Origin: Eriocheir sinensis
Taxonomy: Eukaryota; Arthropoda; Malacostraca; Decapoda; Varunidae
NCBI RefSeq assembly: GCF_024679095.1
Contig: NW_026112158.1
Location: 138,501 to 202,500, forward strand
DNA: 64,000 nt
Direction: 5' to 3'
The notes beneath the pieces are model-generated. The model was not told the DNA's origin. It made no database searches and saw only the letters and a program-made list of their open reading frames with translations. Each line of letters starts with the position of its first letter. Position 1 is the first letter of the stretch. The position numbers were made by a program, and so were the translations under genes. Of the stretch, positions 10,819 through 23,326 are shown piece after piece.

Positions 10819-12699
10819 CTTCAAACTAATGCTAATTATGAACTTTACATTTCTGCCCGAAATCATGCCAAATCTATTCTCCGACTAACCAAAAATTCTT
10901 TCATTGATAGAAAATGTCAAAACCTTGCTTTCTCTAACTCTTCCCGTGACTTCTGGCATCTAGCCAAAAACATCTCCTCCAACTTCACTTCTTCATCTTT
11001 CCCTCCACTCCTCAGTCCTGACGGCAACACTGCCGTCTCATCTATCTCTAAGGCTGAACTCTTCTCTCAAACTTTTTCTAAAAACTCCACTCTGGACGAT
11101 TCTGGGCATATTCCTCCTACTCATCCCCCCTCTGACTCCTTTATGCCTGTTATAAAGATTCTTCAAAATGATGTTTTCTATGCCCTCTCTGGCCTCAATC
11201 CTCAGAAGGCTTATGGACCTGATGGAGTGCCTCCTATTGTCCTTAAAAACTGTGCCTCCGTGCTGTCACCCTGCCTGGTCAAACTCTTTCGCCTCTGCCT
11301 GTCAACATCTACCTTTCCTTCTTGCTGGAAGTATGCCTTCATACAGCCTGTACCTAAGAAGGGTGACCGCTCCAATCCCTCAAACTACCGTCCTATTGCT
11401 TTACTTTCTTGTCTATCTAAAGCTTTGGAATCAATCCTTAAACGGAAGATTCAAAAGCACCTTTCCACTTCTGACCTTCTATCTGATCGCCAGTATGGGT
11501 TCCGCAAGGGGCGTTCTACTGGTGATCTCCTAGCCTTCTTAACTGACTCTTGGTCATCCTCTCTTAGCCGTTTCGGTGAAACTTTTGCTATTGCGCTGGA
11601 CATATCAAAAGCTTTTGATAGGGTCTGGCACAAATCTTTGCTTTCAAAACTACCCTCCTACGGTTTCTATCCTTCTCTCTGTACCTTTATCTCCAGTTTC
11701 CTTTCTGACCGTTCTATTTCTGCCGTGGTAGACGGTCACTGTTCTTCTCCTAAATCTATTAACAGTGGTGTCCCACAGGGTTCTGTCCTATCTCCCACTC
11801 TTTTTCTGTTGTTCATTGATGATCTTCTTTCCAAAACGAACTGTCCTATCCATTCCTACGCCGATGATTCCACTCTGCATTATTCAACTTCTTTTAATAG
11901 AAGACCCACCCTTCAGGAACTTAACGACTCAAGGCTGGAGACTGCAGAACGCTTAGCCTCAGACCTTACTATTATTTCCGATTGGGGCAAGAAGAACCTG
12001 GTGTCCTTCAACGCCTCAAAAACACAGTTTCTCCACCTATCCACTCGACACAATCTTCCAAACAACTAGTCCCTATTCTTTGACAACACCCAGCTATCAC
12101 CTTCCTCAACACTAAACATTCTCGGTCTATCCTTAACTCAAAATCTCAACTGGAAACTTCATATCTCATCTCTTACTAAATCAGCTTCCTCGAGGCTGGG
12201 CGTTTTGTACCGTCTCCGCCAGTTCTTCTCCCCTGCACAGTTGCTGTCCATATACAGGGGCCTTGTCCGCCCTCGTATGGAGTATGCATCTCATGTGTGG
12301 GGGGGCTCCACTCACACAGCTCTTCTGGACAGAGTGGAGGCTAAGGCTCTTCGTCTCATTAGCTCTCCTCCTCATACTGATAGTCTTCTACCTCTTAAAT
12401 TCCGCCGCAATGTTGCCTCTCTTTCTATCTTCTATCGATATTTCCACGCTGACTGCTCTTCTGAACTTGCTAACTGCATGCCTCCCCCCCTTCCGCGGCC
12501 CCGCTGCACTCGACTTTCTACTCATGCTCATCCCTATACTGTCCAAACCCCTTATGCAAGAGTTAACCAGCATCTTCACTCTTTCATCCCTCACGCTGGT
12601 AAACTCTGGAACAATCTTCCTTCATCTGTATTTCCTCCTGCCTACGACTTAAACTTTTTCAAGAGGAGGGTATCAGGACACCTCTCCTCCCAAAACTGA
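10819..12699 (+). pseudogene. Jk-3 reverse transcriptase, one internal TAG
   Basis: A single reading frame runs from 10819 to the stop at 12699, about 626 codons, interrupted only by a TAG at 12067-12069. Visible parts in order: the linker ahead of the RT, finger motifs around PSNYRPIALLS, LDISKAFDRVWH, SGVPQGSVLSP, the catalytic YADD at 11857-11868, then the thumb and C-terminal region with EYASHVWGGS and AGKLWNNLPSS. The endonuclease is absent through 5' truncation, so there is no natural start codon; the first ATG in the RT is at 11143. The stop lies in a poorly conserved linker after the palm. The product would be an RNA-directed DNA polymerase of the Jockey/I group; the exact clade is inference. 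Confidence 0.88.
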
Positions 12700-12838
12700 C
12701 CTATCTTTCGGCCACCTCTTTGGATTCTTTTTAGGAGCAGTGAGTAGCGGGCTTTTTTTTTCATTAATGTTTGCTTTTCGTGTGCCCTTGAACTGTCTCC
12801 TTTGCTGTAAAAAAAAAAAAGAAAAAAAAAAAAAAAAA
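10819..12838 (+). mobile_element. Nested Jockey-like element Jk-3
   Basis: A 5'-truncated plus-strand copy inserted head-to-head inside Jk-2. It starts in the linker before the reverse transcriptase and ends in an A-rich tail at about 12807-12838. The equivalent place in the right arm, near 58000, reads straight through (CCTCTTTTCTATCTTC on the plus strand), which is the empty site. Because the junction is A-rich, the target duplication cannot be delimited. It is the best-preserved Jockey-like copy in the window. Confidence 0.9.
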
Positions 12839-13254
12839 AAGAGGCAACATTGCGGCGGAAATTAAGAGGTAGAAGACTATCAGTATGAGGAGGAGAGCTG
12901 ATGAGACGAAGAGCCTTAGACTCCACTCTATCCATGAGAGCTGTGTGAGTAGAGCCCCCCCACACATGAGATGCATACTTCATACGAAGGCGGACAATGT
13001 CACTGTATATGGATAGCAAGTGTGCGGGGGAGAATAACTGGCGGAGACGATACAGAACGCCACACTTTGAGGAAGCTGATTTAGTGAGAGACGAGATGTG
13101 AAGTTTTCAGTTAAGATTTTGAGTTAAGGATAGACCGAGGATGTTTAGTGTTGAAGACGGTGACAGCTGAGTGTTGTCGAATAATCGGGGGTAAGGGTGT
13201 TTGGAAGATTGACTCGAGTTGATAGGTGGATAAATTGTGTTTTTGATGCATTAT

Positions 13255-13609
13255 AGAGGCGATGGCTGAACGGATAGCGAGACGGCCCCGCGTTTTGGAA
13301 GACACGAGTTCAATCCCCGACTGATGCCACCAAGCTGGGATTTTTCAGCCGCCGCCGAGTGGCTTAAAACTACCCACATGCTGTCCAGAAGACCACCTAT
13401 CAACCCGGACTCCAGATTCTAGGATTAAAGATGAGCTCCGGGAGGGCAGCATGAGCCAATGCAAGATGGCGATACTATAAACACTCGCTTGTGCCAGAAC
13501 GGGCTGGGCCGACCATCAGGACCCACTGGGAAGAAGCCTTGGACGGACCATCAGGATCCAGCAGGAAGAAGCCTACCGGCACAATAGGCCGCGACGTAAA
13601 AAAAAAAAA
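13255..13609 (+). mobile_element. tRNA-derived SINE
   Basis: A ~355-bp insertion in Jk-2. The head has an A-box-like TGGCTGAACGG (13263-13273) and a B-box-like GAGTTCAATCC (13306-13316), spaced as in a tRNA gene. The body contains CCGCCGAGTGGCTTAAAAC and GGCCGACCATCAGG (a piece that is partly repeated), and ends GGCCGCGACGT followed by 12 or more A. It has no coding capacity and would depend on a LINE for movement. Related copies lie at 53044-53388 and, as the mirrored copy of this one, at 57240-57594. Confidence 0.82.
13263..13316 (+). promoter_or_regulatory. Internal RNA polymerase III promoter of the SINE (A and B boxes)
   Basis: TGGCTGAACGG fits the A-box pattern and GAGTTCAATCC is one or two changes from the B-box pattern GGTTCGANTCC. 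The spacing is typical of tRNA-derived promoters. Whether it is still used cannot be seen. Confidence 0.65.
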
Positions 13610-13619
13610 GTGCACAAGG

Positions 13620-14817
13620 TTCCTTTTACCCCACTCGGAAATGTTAGTAAGGTCTGAGGTTAAGCTTTCTGCAGCCTCCAGCTTGGAGTCATGTAATTCC
13701 TGTTAAGAGAGTCTTCTATTGAAAGAAGTTGAATTATGCAGAGTGGAGTCATCAGCGTATGAGTGGATAGGACAGCTTGTTTTGGAAAGAAGATCATTGA
13801 AGAATAACAGGAAGAGAGTGGGTGATAGGACAGAGCCCTGTGGAACACCAATGTTAATAAATTCCTGAGAAGAACAGTGACCGTCTACCACCGCAGAGAT
13901 AGAACGGCCGGAAAGTAGACTGGAGATAAAGGAACAGAGAGAAGGATAGAATCCGAAAGAAGTCAGTTTAGAATGCAAAGACTTGTGCAGGATTCTATCG
14001 AATGCTTTCGATATGTCTAGCGCAACATAGAAAGTTTCACCGAGACGGCTAAGAAAAGATGACCAAGAATCAGTTAAGAGAGCAAGAAGATCGCCAGTAG
14101 AACGCCCCATGTGGAACCCATACTGGCGGTCAGATAGAAGGTTAAAAGTGGAGAGGTGCTTTTGAATCTTCCGGTTAAGGATTGATTCAAAGCTTTAGAT
14201 AGACAGGAAAGTAAAGCTATAGGGCGGTAGTTTGAGGGAATGGAACGGTCACCCTTCTTAGGCACAGGGTGTGAGAAGGCGTACTTCCAGCAGGAAGGAA
14301 AGGTAGATGTTGATAGGCAGAGGCGAAACAGTTTGACCAGGCAGGGCATCAGCACGGGAGTACTGTTTTTAAGGACAATAGGAGGCACTCTATCAGGTCC
14401 ATAAGCCTTCTGAGAGTTGAGGTCAGAGAGGGCATAGAAAACATCATTCCTAAGAATCCTAATAACAGGCATAAGGGAATAGGAGGGGGGATGAGTAAGA
14501 GGAATATGTCCAAGATCACCCGGAGTGGAGTTGTTACAGAAAGTTTGAGCGAAGGGTTCAGCCTTAGTGAAAGAAGAGACGGCAGTGCTGCCGTCTGGGT
14601 TAAGAGGAGGCGGGAGAGGAGGAATTGAAATTGGAGCAAGGTGTTGACATTTGCTATGGATAAAGGAGTTTTTGGTGAGTCGAAGAATAGCTGCCTCTCT
14701 ATCTTTGACAGCACGAGAACAAACGTGATTAAACCAAGCATGAGGAGTAGAGAAAGTACGTGGAATGTATGACTCCATTCCTGAGACAATCACCTCTATG
14801 ATGCGCTGGGCCCACAC
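13620..14817 (-). pseudogene. Jk-2 reverse transcriptase, frameshifted
   Basis: On the minus strand 14817-14074 gives 247 codons, including SDLNSQKAYGPDRVPPIVLKN, split here by position only, and the SNYRPIALLS finger motif. The frame then shifts, and 14110-13703 carries the palm (DISKAFDRILHKS, VPQGSVLSP, and catalytic YADD at 13748-13759). The SINE at 13255 separates it from the C-terminal part at about 12839-13250. The same fold and order as Jk-3, but it cannot be read through. Confidence 0.82.
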
Positions 14818-15052
14818 AGAGGGGTCTCTATCCTGGAAGCATTAATCATTCAACGAGAAATCGGAAAAGTACATCCTCAGGTCGTCCCACAGTGCTGAAG
14901 CAAAATGCCAGAAGCATCGCCTCTTCGGTGGGTCCAGAGGGTGTACTGGAGCGATATGAGCCCAACGGAGAGAACAGTTTGACAGCGTGAGCAGACGTTT
15001 TAGATATTAGAAAGAGGTCTAGTATGTTTGGCCGGTCTCCAAGGCGGTCGGG

Positions 15053-18000
15053 AATATGGTAGTGAAATGCTGGACTGCACTAATCTGACCATGTAGAACG
15101 GAGAAGGTGTAGGAAGGTGGGACTCTATGGTTCAGTGCAGGTGAATCAGAAGGTGTCTTGTGCTGCAGAGTGACATGGAAGTGTTATAACTATACTAGTG
15201 AAAGGCTGGACTGAACTAATCTGACTCAGTAGGAAGGTGAAGGTGTAGGAAGATGGCACTTTCAAGCTCAGTGCTAGGGAATCAAAAGGTGCCATGTGCT
15301 GCAGATAGGATTGGAGGAGTTAAAACTATGCTAGTGAAAGGCTGGACTGCTCTAATCTGACCCTGTAGGAAGGTGAAGGTGTAGGAAGGTGGCACTATCA
15401 ATCTCAGTGATAGGGAATCAGAAGGTGTCATGTGCTGAAGAGAGGTTTGGGGTTGTTGTAACTATGCGAGTGAAAGGCTGGACTGCACTAATCTGACCCT
15501 GTAGGAAAGTGGCACTCTCAAGCTCAGTGCTAGGGAATCTGGTGTTATGTGCTGCAGAGAGGCTTGGAGGTGTTATAACTACGCTAGTGAAATGCTGGAC
15601 TGCACTCATCTGACACTGTAGGAAGGTGGCACTCTCTGCCTTAGTGCTAGGGAGACAGGCAGACAGGCTTGGAGGTGTTATACCTATGTAGTGAAAGGCT
15701 GGACTGCACTAATCTGACCCTGTAGGAAGGTAAAGGTGTAGGAATGTGGCACTATCAAGCTTTGTGGTAGGGAATCAGAGGTGGCACTCTTTGGCTCAGT
15801 ACTAGGGAAACTGAAGGAGTCATGTGCTGCAGAGAGGCTTATAGGTGTTATAGTTATATTAGTGATGGCTCGACTGCACTATTCTGAGCCTGTAGGTAGG
15901 TGGTACTCACTCTTTCAGTGCTAGGGAAACAGAAGGTGTCATGTGCTGCAGAGAGGCTTGGAGGTGTTATAACTATTCTAGAGAAAAGCTTGACGGCACT
16001 ATTCTATTCCAGTAGGAAGGTGGCACTCTCTGGCTCTGTGCTAGGGAATCAGAAAGTGTCACTTGCTGCAGAGAGGTTTGGTGGTTTTACAACTATTCTA
16101 GTGGAAGGCTAGACTGCACTAATCTGACCTGTGGAAGATGAAGATGTAGGAAGGTGACACTCACTGGCTGAGTACTAAGGAATCAGAAAGTGTCATGTGC
16201 TGCAGAGAGGCTTGGAGGTGTTATTACTATGTTAGTGAAAGGCTGGACTGCATTAATCTGACCCTGTAGGAAAGTGTCACTCTAAGGCTCAGTGCTAGGG
16301 AATCAGAAGGTGTCATGAGCTGTAGAGAGGCTTGGAGGTGTTATAACTATGCTAGTGAAAGGTTGGACTGCACAAATCTGACCCTGTAGGAAGGTGAATG
16401 TGTAGAAAGGTGGCACTCTCAAGCTCAGTGCTTGGGAATCACAATTTGTCATGTGCTGCAGAGAGGCTTGGAGGTGTTATAACAATGATAGAGAAATGCT
16501 GGATTGCACTGGACTGACCCTGTAGGAAGGTGAATGTGTAGGAAGGTGGCACTGTCAAGCTCAGTGCTTGCGAATCAGAAGGTGCCATGTGCTGCAGAGA
16601 GGCTTTGAGGTGTTATAATAATTATAGAGAAATGCTGGATTGCACTAATGTGACCCTTTAGGAAGGAGAAGGTGTATAAAGGTGAAACTCTCAAGCTCAG
16701 TGCTAGTTAATCAGGTGGCAGGTGCTACAGAGAGGCTTGGAGTTGTTATAAATATGCTAGTGAAAGCTAGCTAGCATTAATTTGACATTGTATGAAGGTG
16801 GCACTCTCTGGCTCAGTGCTAGGGAATCAAAAGGTGTCATGTGCTGCAGAGAGGCTTGGAGGTGTTATAATTATGATAGTGAACGACTGGACTGCACTAA
16901 TCTCGCCCTCTAGGAAGGTGAAGTTGTAGGAAGCTGGCACTCTCTGCCTCAGTGCTAGGGAATCACAAGGTGTCATTTGCTAGAGAGAGGCTTGGATGTG
17001 TTATAACTATGCTAGTATAAGCTGGACTGTACTAATCTGACCAGGTACGAAGGTGATTGTGTAGGAAGGTGGCACTCTTTGGCTCAGGGCTAGTGAATCA
17101 AAAGGTGTCATGTGGTGTAGAGAGGCTCCGAGGTGTTATAACTATGCTAGCGAAAGGCTGGACTGCACTAATCTGACCCTGGAGGAAGGTGAAGGTGCAG
17201 GAAGGTGGCACTCTCTGGCTCAGTACTAAGGAAACAAAAGGTGTCATGTGCTGCAGAGAGGCTTAGAGGTGTTATAACTATGCTAGTGAGAGGCTTGACC
17301 ACACTAATCTGTCACTGAAGTAATGTGAAGGTTTAGGAAGGTGGCACTCTCAAGCACAGTACTATGGAATCAGGTGTCATGTGCTGCAGAAAGGCTTGGA
17401 GGTGTTATAACTATTATAGTGAAAGGCAAGACTGCATTAATCTCACCATGTAGGAAGGTGAAAGTGTAGGAAGGTGTCACTCTCTGGCTCAGTTTTATGG
17501 AATCAGAAGGTGACATGTGGTGCAGAGAGGCTTGAAGGTGTTATAACTATGCTAGTGAAAGGCTGGACTGCACTTATCTGACCCTGTACGAAGATTGCAC
17601 ACTCTGGGTTAGTGCTAGGGAATCAAAAGTTGTCATGTACTGCAGAAAGGCTTTGAGGTGTTATAACTATGGTAATGAAAATCTAGACTGCACTAACCTG
17701 ACCCTATACGAAGATAGCACTCTCTGGCTCAGTGCTAGGGAATCAAAAGGTGTCATGTACTGCTGAAAGGCTTGGAGGCGTTATAACTATCATAATGAAA
17801 GGCTGCACTGCACTAATCTGACCCTGTAGGAAGGTGAAGGTGTAGGAAGGTGGCACTCTCAAGCTCTGTGCTAGGGAATCATAAGGTGCCATGTGCTGCA
17901 GAGAGAGGCTTGAGTTGTTATAACTATGCTAGTGAAAGAATGAACAGCACTAATTTGACATTGAATGAAGGTGGCACTCACTGGCTCAGTGCTAGAGACT

Positions 18001-19688
18001 GTGTCTTGTGCTGCAGAGACCCTTGGAGGTGTTATAACAATGATAGTGAAATGCTGGATTGCACTAGTCTGACCCTGTAGGAGAATGGCACTATCAGGCT
18101 CAGTGCTAGTGAATAAGAAGGCGCCATATGCTGAAGAGAGGCTTGGAGGTGTTATAACTGTGCTAATGAAAGGCTGGACTGCACTAATCTGACCTGTAGG
18201 AGGGTGGCACTCTCAAGCTCACTATTAGAGAATGAGGTGTCATATGCAGCAGAGAGGATTGGAGGTATTATATAAATGCTAGTGAAAGAATGGACTGCAC
18301 TAATCTGACCATGTAGGAAGGTGGATATGTAGGAAGGTGACACTGTCTGGCTGAGTGCAAGGAAATCAGAAGGAGTCATGTGCGGCAGAGAGGCTTGGAG
18401 TTGTTATAACTATGCTAGTGAAAGGCTGGACTGCAGTAATCTGACACTGTAGAAAGGTCGCACTATCTGGCTCAGTGCTAGGGAATCAGATGTCATGTGC
18501 TGCAGAGGCTTGGAGTTGCTATAACAATGCTAGTGAAAGGTTGGACTGCACTAATCTGACCCTGTAGGAAGACGGAGGTGTAGGAAGGTGGCACTCTCTG
18601 GCTCAGTGCTAGGGAATCAAAATGTGTCGTGTGCTGCAGAGAGGCTTAGAGGTGTAATAAATATGATAGTGAAAGGCTGGACTGCACTAATCTGACCTGT
18701 AGGAAGGTGAAGGTATCATGTGCTGCAGAGAGTCTTGGAGTGTTGCAACTTTGCTAGTGAAAGGCTGGATTGCAATAATCTGACACTTTAGGAAGGAGAA
18801 GGTGTAAGAAGATGGCACTCTCAAGCTCAGTGCTAGGGAATCAGAAGGTGTCATGTGCTGCTGAAAGGCTTGGAGATGTTATAACCATGCCAGTGAGAGG
18901 CTGGACTGCACTAGTCTGACCCTGTAGGAAGGTGAAGGTTTAGGAAGGTGGCACTTTCTGGCTCAGTGTTAGGGAATCATAAGGTGTCATGTGCTGCAGA
19001 GAGCCTTAGAGGTGTTATAACTATGATAGTGAAAGGCTGGACTGCACTAATCTGACCCTGTAGAAAGGTGAAGGGATAGGAAGGTGGCACTCTCTGGCTC
19101 TGTGATTGGGAATCAGAGGGTGCCATGTGCTACAGAGCGGCTTGGGGATGTTATAAATATGCTTGTGAAATGCTGGACTCCACTAATCTGACTATGTAGG
19201 AAGGTGAAGGTGTAGGAAGGTGGCACTCTCTGCCTCAGTCCTAGGGAATCAGAAGGTGTCATGTGCTGCAGAGAGGCTTGGAGGTGTTATAACTATGCCA
19301 GTGAACGGCTTGACTGCACTAATCTGACCCTGTAGGAGGGTGGCACACACTGTCTCAGTTCTAGGGAATCAGAAGGTGTTATGTGCTGCAGAGAGACTTG
19401 GAAGTGTTATAACTATACTAGTGAGAGGCTGGACTTCACTAATCTGGCCCTCTAGGAAGATGAATGTGTAGGAAGGTGGTACTCTCAAGCTCAGTGCTGG
19501 GGAATCAGAAGGTGTCATGTGCTGCAGAGAGGCTTGGAGGTGTTACAAAAATGATAATGAAATGCTGGATTGCACTAATCTGACCCTGTAGGAGCGTGGC
19601 ACTCTCTGGCTAAGTGCTAGTGAATCAGAAGGTGCCATGTGCTGATGAGAGGCTTGGAGGTGTTATAACTATGTTAGTGAGATGCTGG
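15053..19688 (+). repeat. 120/136-bp satellite array (block 4)
   Basis: About 35-40 units in plus orientation between Jk-2 and the Gypsy element. The last five bases, GCTGG (19684-19688), are one copy of the Gypsy target duplication. The mirrored array at 51631-55889 matches unit by unit over long stretches (for example 17580-17800 with about 53790-54000) but has insertions, deletions and one displaced segment. Confidence 0.92.
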
Positions 19689-19859
19689 TGTTGAGGTGAA
19701 TGACACACACGAGGGAGCGGGGGTTGCGATGCATTCTATAAAGAGGCCAGACAGGGAATGTCCGATCCTCGAGCCTTGGCAGTACATGTATCCTCGGATT
19801 GCTGTTCCAAAGCGCTGCTCAGTGCTTCGGGGCCGCTGAAGGGTAATGGCTCTACAACA
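19689..19859 (-). repeat. Gypsy 3' LTR (left arm)
   Basis: Begins at the target duplication and ends TACAACA on the plus strand. A purine-rich tract (the complement of CCTCACCCTCCT, 19860-19871) lies just inside, as expected for second-strand priming. It is two bases shorter than the other three LTR copies through loss of AG near its end. It differs from the 5' LTR at several bases, meaning the insertion is not recent. Confidence 0.92.
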
Positions 19860-20147
19860 CCTCACCCTCCTACTAAAGTTTTATCTTATCCCCCAAATAT
19901 CCACCACCATCTCCCGTCACCAAAACTCCCCTTTACTGCCGTCACCATTTACATAGTTGCTTGATATCTGCCAGGCGGCTTCCTTTGTCGTGCCGATCGT
20001 CGCCTCGTCTCGGCATAAGTTACCTTTTTCCCCGGGTGTCTCTCCTGTTGATCCCTCCGGCTGGCGCGTTTGTCCTGCCCCTGTCGGCGGCTCTGCTGCC
20101 GCCTCTCCCGGTTTGGTTGACGCCCTCCCCTCTGTTCCCGGTCGTGG

Positions 20148-23100
20148 TTATCTGGATTGTCTTCTGTCTACTTGCTGGGGATGCTGTATATTCGCCGCTG
20201 CCCCGCTGCGTGCCTCCGTGTCCCTATCGTCCCCTCGCCGCTCAGCCGTCTCCCCTTGGGCAGCTGGGGTGTCTACGTCCGTGGCCTGCTTGTTACCTCT
20301 CTGGGACACTTGGTCGTCACCTGATGACAATGGGGATTCTCCGCTAATTTTGTCCTGGGCAGGCCTGCCACTGCTTACCAAAATTATTTGATCCGCGTGG
20401 CGGGACCACAAGGTATTTCCTCCAACATCTGCTTCGTAGGACAGTGGTCCCGTCTTGGCTATTATTCTCCCTCTCCTCCATTTCGGTCCCACATAGCTTC
20501 TTGCCCAAACTATGTCATTTTCCCGGAATGTTCTTACCCTTTTCCCCGTCATCTGTTGGTCTTGCCTGCTCTCCATCGCGGTCTCTTCGTCGGGCAGAAG
20601 TAGGTCTAGTTTTGAACGTATATTCCTGCCCATCAGCATTTCCGCCGGTGTTTTCCCTGTTGTGCTGTGTGGAGTAGAACGATAGTTTAACAGAAATTTA
20701 AACAGGCTCCTTTCCCCCGACTTGCAGCCCCCCATCATTGCCTTTATTCCTTCCTTCACAGTGCTCACCGCTCTCTCCGCCAGTCCGTTACTCGCCGGGT
20801 GGTATGGCGCCACTCTGATGTGCCGGATTCCATTCTGCTTGACGAAAGATGCCATCTCTTCCGACGTAAACTGCGGGCCATTGCCTGTGCATAGCTGTAG
20901 GGGTAAACCAAGCCTGCTAAACAGTACACTCAGTTCATGAATAGTTCGTGCCGTTGTCGTGGTTTTCATTGGTACTGCCTCTATCCACTTTGAGTAGCTA
21001 TCCACTACTATGAGAAGCGTTGTTCCCATAATTGGCCCCGCAAAATCTGCATGGAGCCTCTGCCTCGTGTTCTCTCCCATGGGTGGACCGCTGACTGTGG
21101 TGGTGCTGCCCGCTTCTCCGCACATCCTGGACACGCTTTCGCAATTCCTCCAGCTCCTTGTCGAGACCCGGCCGCCACACACATCGTCGAGCCAGCTGCT
21201 TCATCCTCACACATCCTGAGTGCCCCACATGCAGCTCCTCTTTCACCTTGTCTTGCAGGGACGCCGGTATCACCACTCTGCCTCCCCACATTAAGCAATC
21301 CCCCTCTGTCGACTGTTCCTCCATCCGAGACTTGTAACTGCTTACCTCTGCTGTTGCCTCCTCCGGCAATCCGCCTGACCTTACTGCCGCCAGCACCTTT
21401 CCCAGGACTCTGTCACGCCGCGTTGCCGCTGACACTTCTCCTGCTGTCACTGAAGGCCCCTCGTCCATATATAACACGTTACTTGTCTTGGTTTCCCTCT
21501 CTATTCTTTCTGCTCCTTTGTCGACGATGCCCGAGAGCGGTAGTCTGGACAAGGTGTCGGCGACCCTCATGTCTGCAGAGGGTCTTACCCCCACATCGTA
21601 GCTGTAGGCTGCTAGTTGAAGGGCGTATCGCTGCCTCCAACGGCGGCATCTCTCTGCTGGGGTTCAGTATTCTGGAAAGTGCTTTGTTATAACTGACAAG
21701 GGTAAACTTCCTCTCATAGCAATACTGATGAAATTTCCTAATACCGTAATAAACTGCCAAAGCTTCCTTTTCTACGATGGGATATTTCTGCTCTGTTTGT
21801 GTCAGTATTCTTGACGCATACGCCACCGGCCTTTCTATGTCTCCTGGAAAGACTTGCATTAGCGCCGCTCCGACTCCTACTTCGCTCGCGTCTGTTACCA
21901 GTTTGACCGGTAGTTGTGGACCGTATATCACCAATACTGGGTTGCTGGCCACCGTCTGTTTTACCCTTGCCATCGCCTCTTCACATTCCTTGGTCCATCG
22001 CCACTTAACTCCCTTCTTGAGTAGCTCATACAATGGCAACAACGTAGTGGCGAGGTGTGGCAACAGCCGGGACTAGTACCCACCGCTCCCAATACGCTCC
22101 GGAGTGTCGGTACAGCACTCGGGTTCGGCATCCTCCTTATTGCTTCGGTCTTCTCGGGTATGGGTTTCAGCTCCGTGAACCTCCTGCAAATTGAATTCAC
22201 ACTTTGACCTTTTGAGCCGAATCTCATTCTCTTTCAGTCTGCCCAGCACTTTGTCCAGAGTTTCAATCAGGTCTTATGTGTTCGTGCCCATCACCAGCAA
22301 GTCGTCTAAGTATGCCACACAGGAGGGGATTCCTTCTAATATTCTGTCCATCGCCGCCTGGAAAATGTCCCCACAGCAATCTAAACCAAAGGGCAATCTG
22401 TTCATCCTCAACAATCCTCTATGCGTAGCTACAGTTGTTAGGTCTCTTGATTCCTCACTTAACTCCATCTGTAGATAAGCATCTCTCAAATCTAGCTTTG
22501 CAAACCTCTTCCCTTATATCCTTGTAAACAACTCTACCGGGGAGGGTAAGGGGTGCTTAACTATATCCACCTGGGGATTTACCGTCACTCTGTAGTCAGC
22601 CGCCAGCCTTACTTTGCCATCTGCTTTGGGCACTACCACCAACGGTGTCGCCTAGCCACTGCTGTTGTCAGTCTCCACGGGCTCGGCAACACCTTCCTTA
22701 ATCCACCTCTCCAGCTCCTGGTCCACGAGTGGGTAAAGGGCGTGTGGCACCGGTCGTGCTCCTTCCTTGAGACGCAGGTGTGCTTTGATCGGCATGTGCC
22801 CTAAAGACTGTGAAAAGACCTCACTGTGCTTGTGTAGGATTGTGGTAGGCTTATCCCCATTCTTCTCCGCAACTCCAAGTCTGCCTACCATCTCCTTCCA
22901 GCTCAGCTGAATCACCAGTAGCCAGTCACGACCCAGGAGCGAGGGCCCTGTTCCTTTCACTACCTTTAACGGCAGAGTTTCTACTTTATTTTTAAACTTG
23001 ACCTCCAGCATGGCTACTCCTCGTACCTGAAGTGCCTCACCTGTGTATGTGACTAACCGCCTGTTGGAGGCTTCAAGTCTTGGTTTGCTGCGTAGCCTGT

Positions 23101-23326
23101 TCCACTCCTCCTCGCTGATGACCGTGCTGCTCGCTCCCGTGTCCACCTCCGTGCGTATCTCTGTGCCCTGCACGCTCACGTCTACAGTCAGTGGTGGGGT
23201 TTTCCGGGTTCTCCGCTGTTGTCCAGGCAGCTGTAAAATACCAAACACCTCCACCCTCTCTTCCTCATCACTAATCTCTTGCTCCTCATCATCCACGCTA
23301 TTTACTCTGCCCCGCCGTCGACACAT
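20148..23326 (-). pseudogene. Gypsy pol: protease, RT, RNase H, integrase (left arm), broken
   Basis: Minus strand. 23326-22652 carries the aspartic protease (EVDTGASSTVI) and the start of the RT (HMPIKAHLRL, RPVPHALYP), and ends in a TAG at 22652-22654. The next segment has a further stop near 22515 that is absent from the right arm, then RT motifs RDAYLQMEL and NRLPFGL and catalytic YLDD at 22301-22312, with another stop soon after. RNase H (LVTDASEVGVGAAL) and the tail of the polyprotein follow at 22063-21479. Integrase runs through 21594-20998 and 21182-20148, with an HHCC-like zinc region, HADFAGP, VVDSYSKWIE, NGPQFTSEEM and GPKWRRGRI. The codon before NGPQF is GGC (20883-20885), glycine where the catalytic aspartate normally sits. 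Confidence 0.9.

Larger units (their letters stand above)
10453..15052 (-). mobile_element. Jockey-like element Jk-2 with nested Jk-3 and SINE
   Basis: The minus-strand element starts with its poly-A end at 10453 (poly-T, then the conserved 3' region), is broken at 10818, and resumes at 12839 up to about 15052. The gap is filled by a plus-strand copy of the same family (Jk-3). A SINE interrupts it again at 13255-13609. The 5' end is truncated within the endonuclease region: 14820-15052 corresponds to about 59290-59540 of the longer copy Jk-4. The mirrored copy at 55890-58336 contains the SINE but not Jk-3. Confidence 0.88.

Noticed and set aside
12205..12699. A separate small gene at the C-terminal part of Jk-3
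   Set aside because: It is in the same frame as the RT upstream and separated from it only by the TAG at 12067-12069.
21051..21692. Long frames antisense to Gypsy pol and gag (also 19957-20391 and 49611-50279)
   Set aside because: They are shadows of the pol and gag coding strand, rich in proline and serine from GC-rich codons, and lack any domain.
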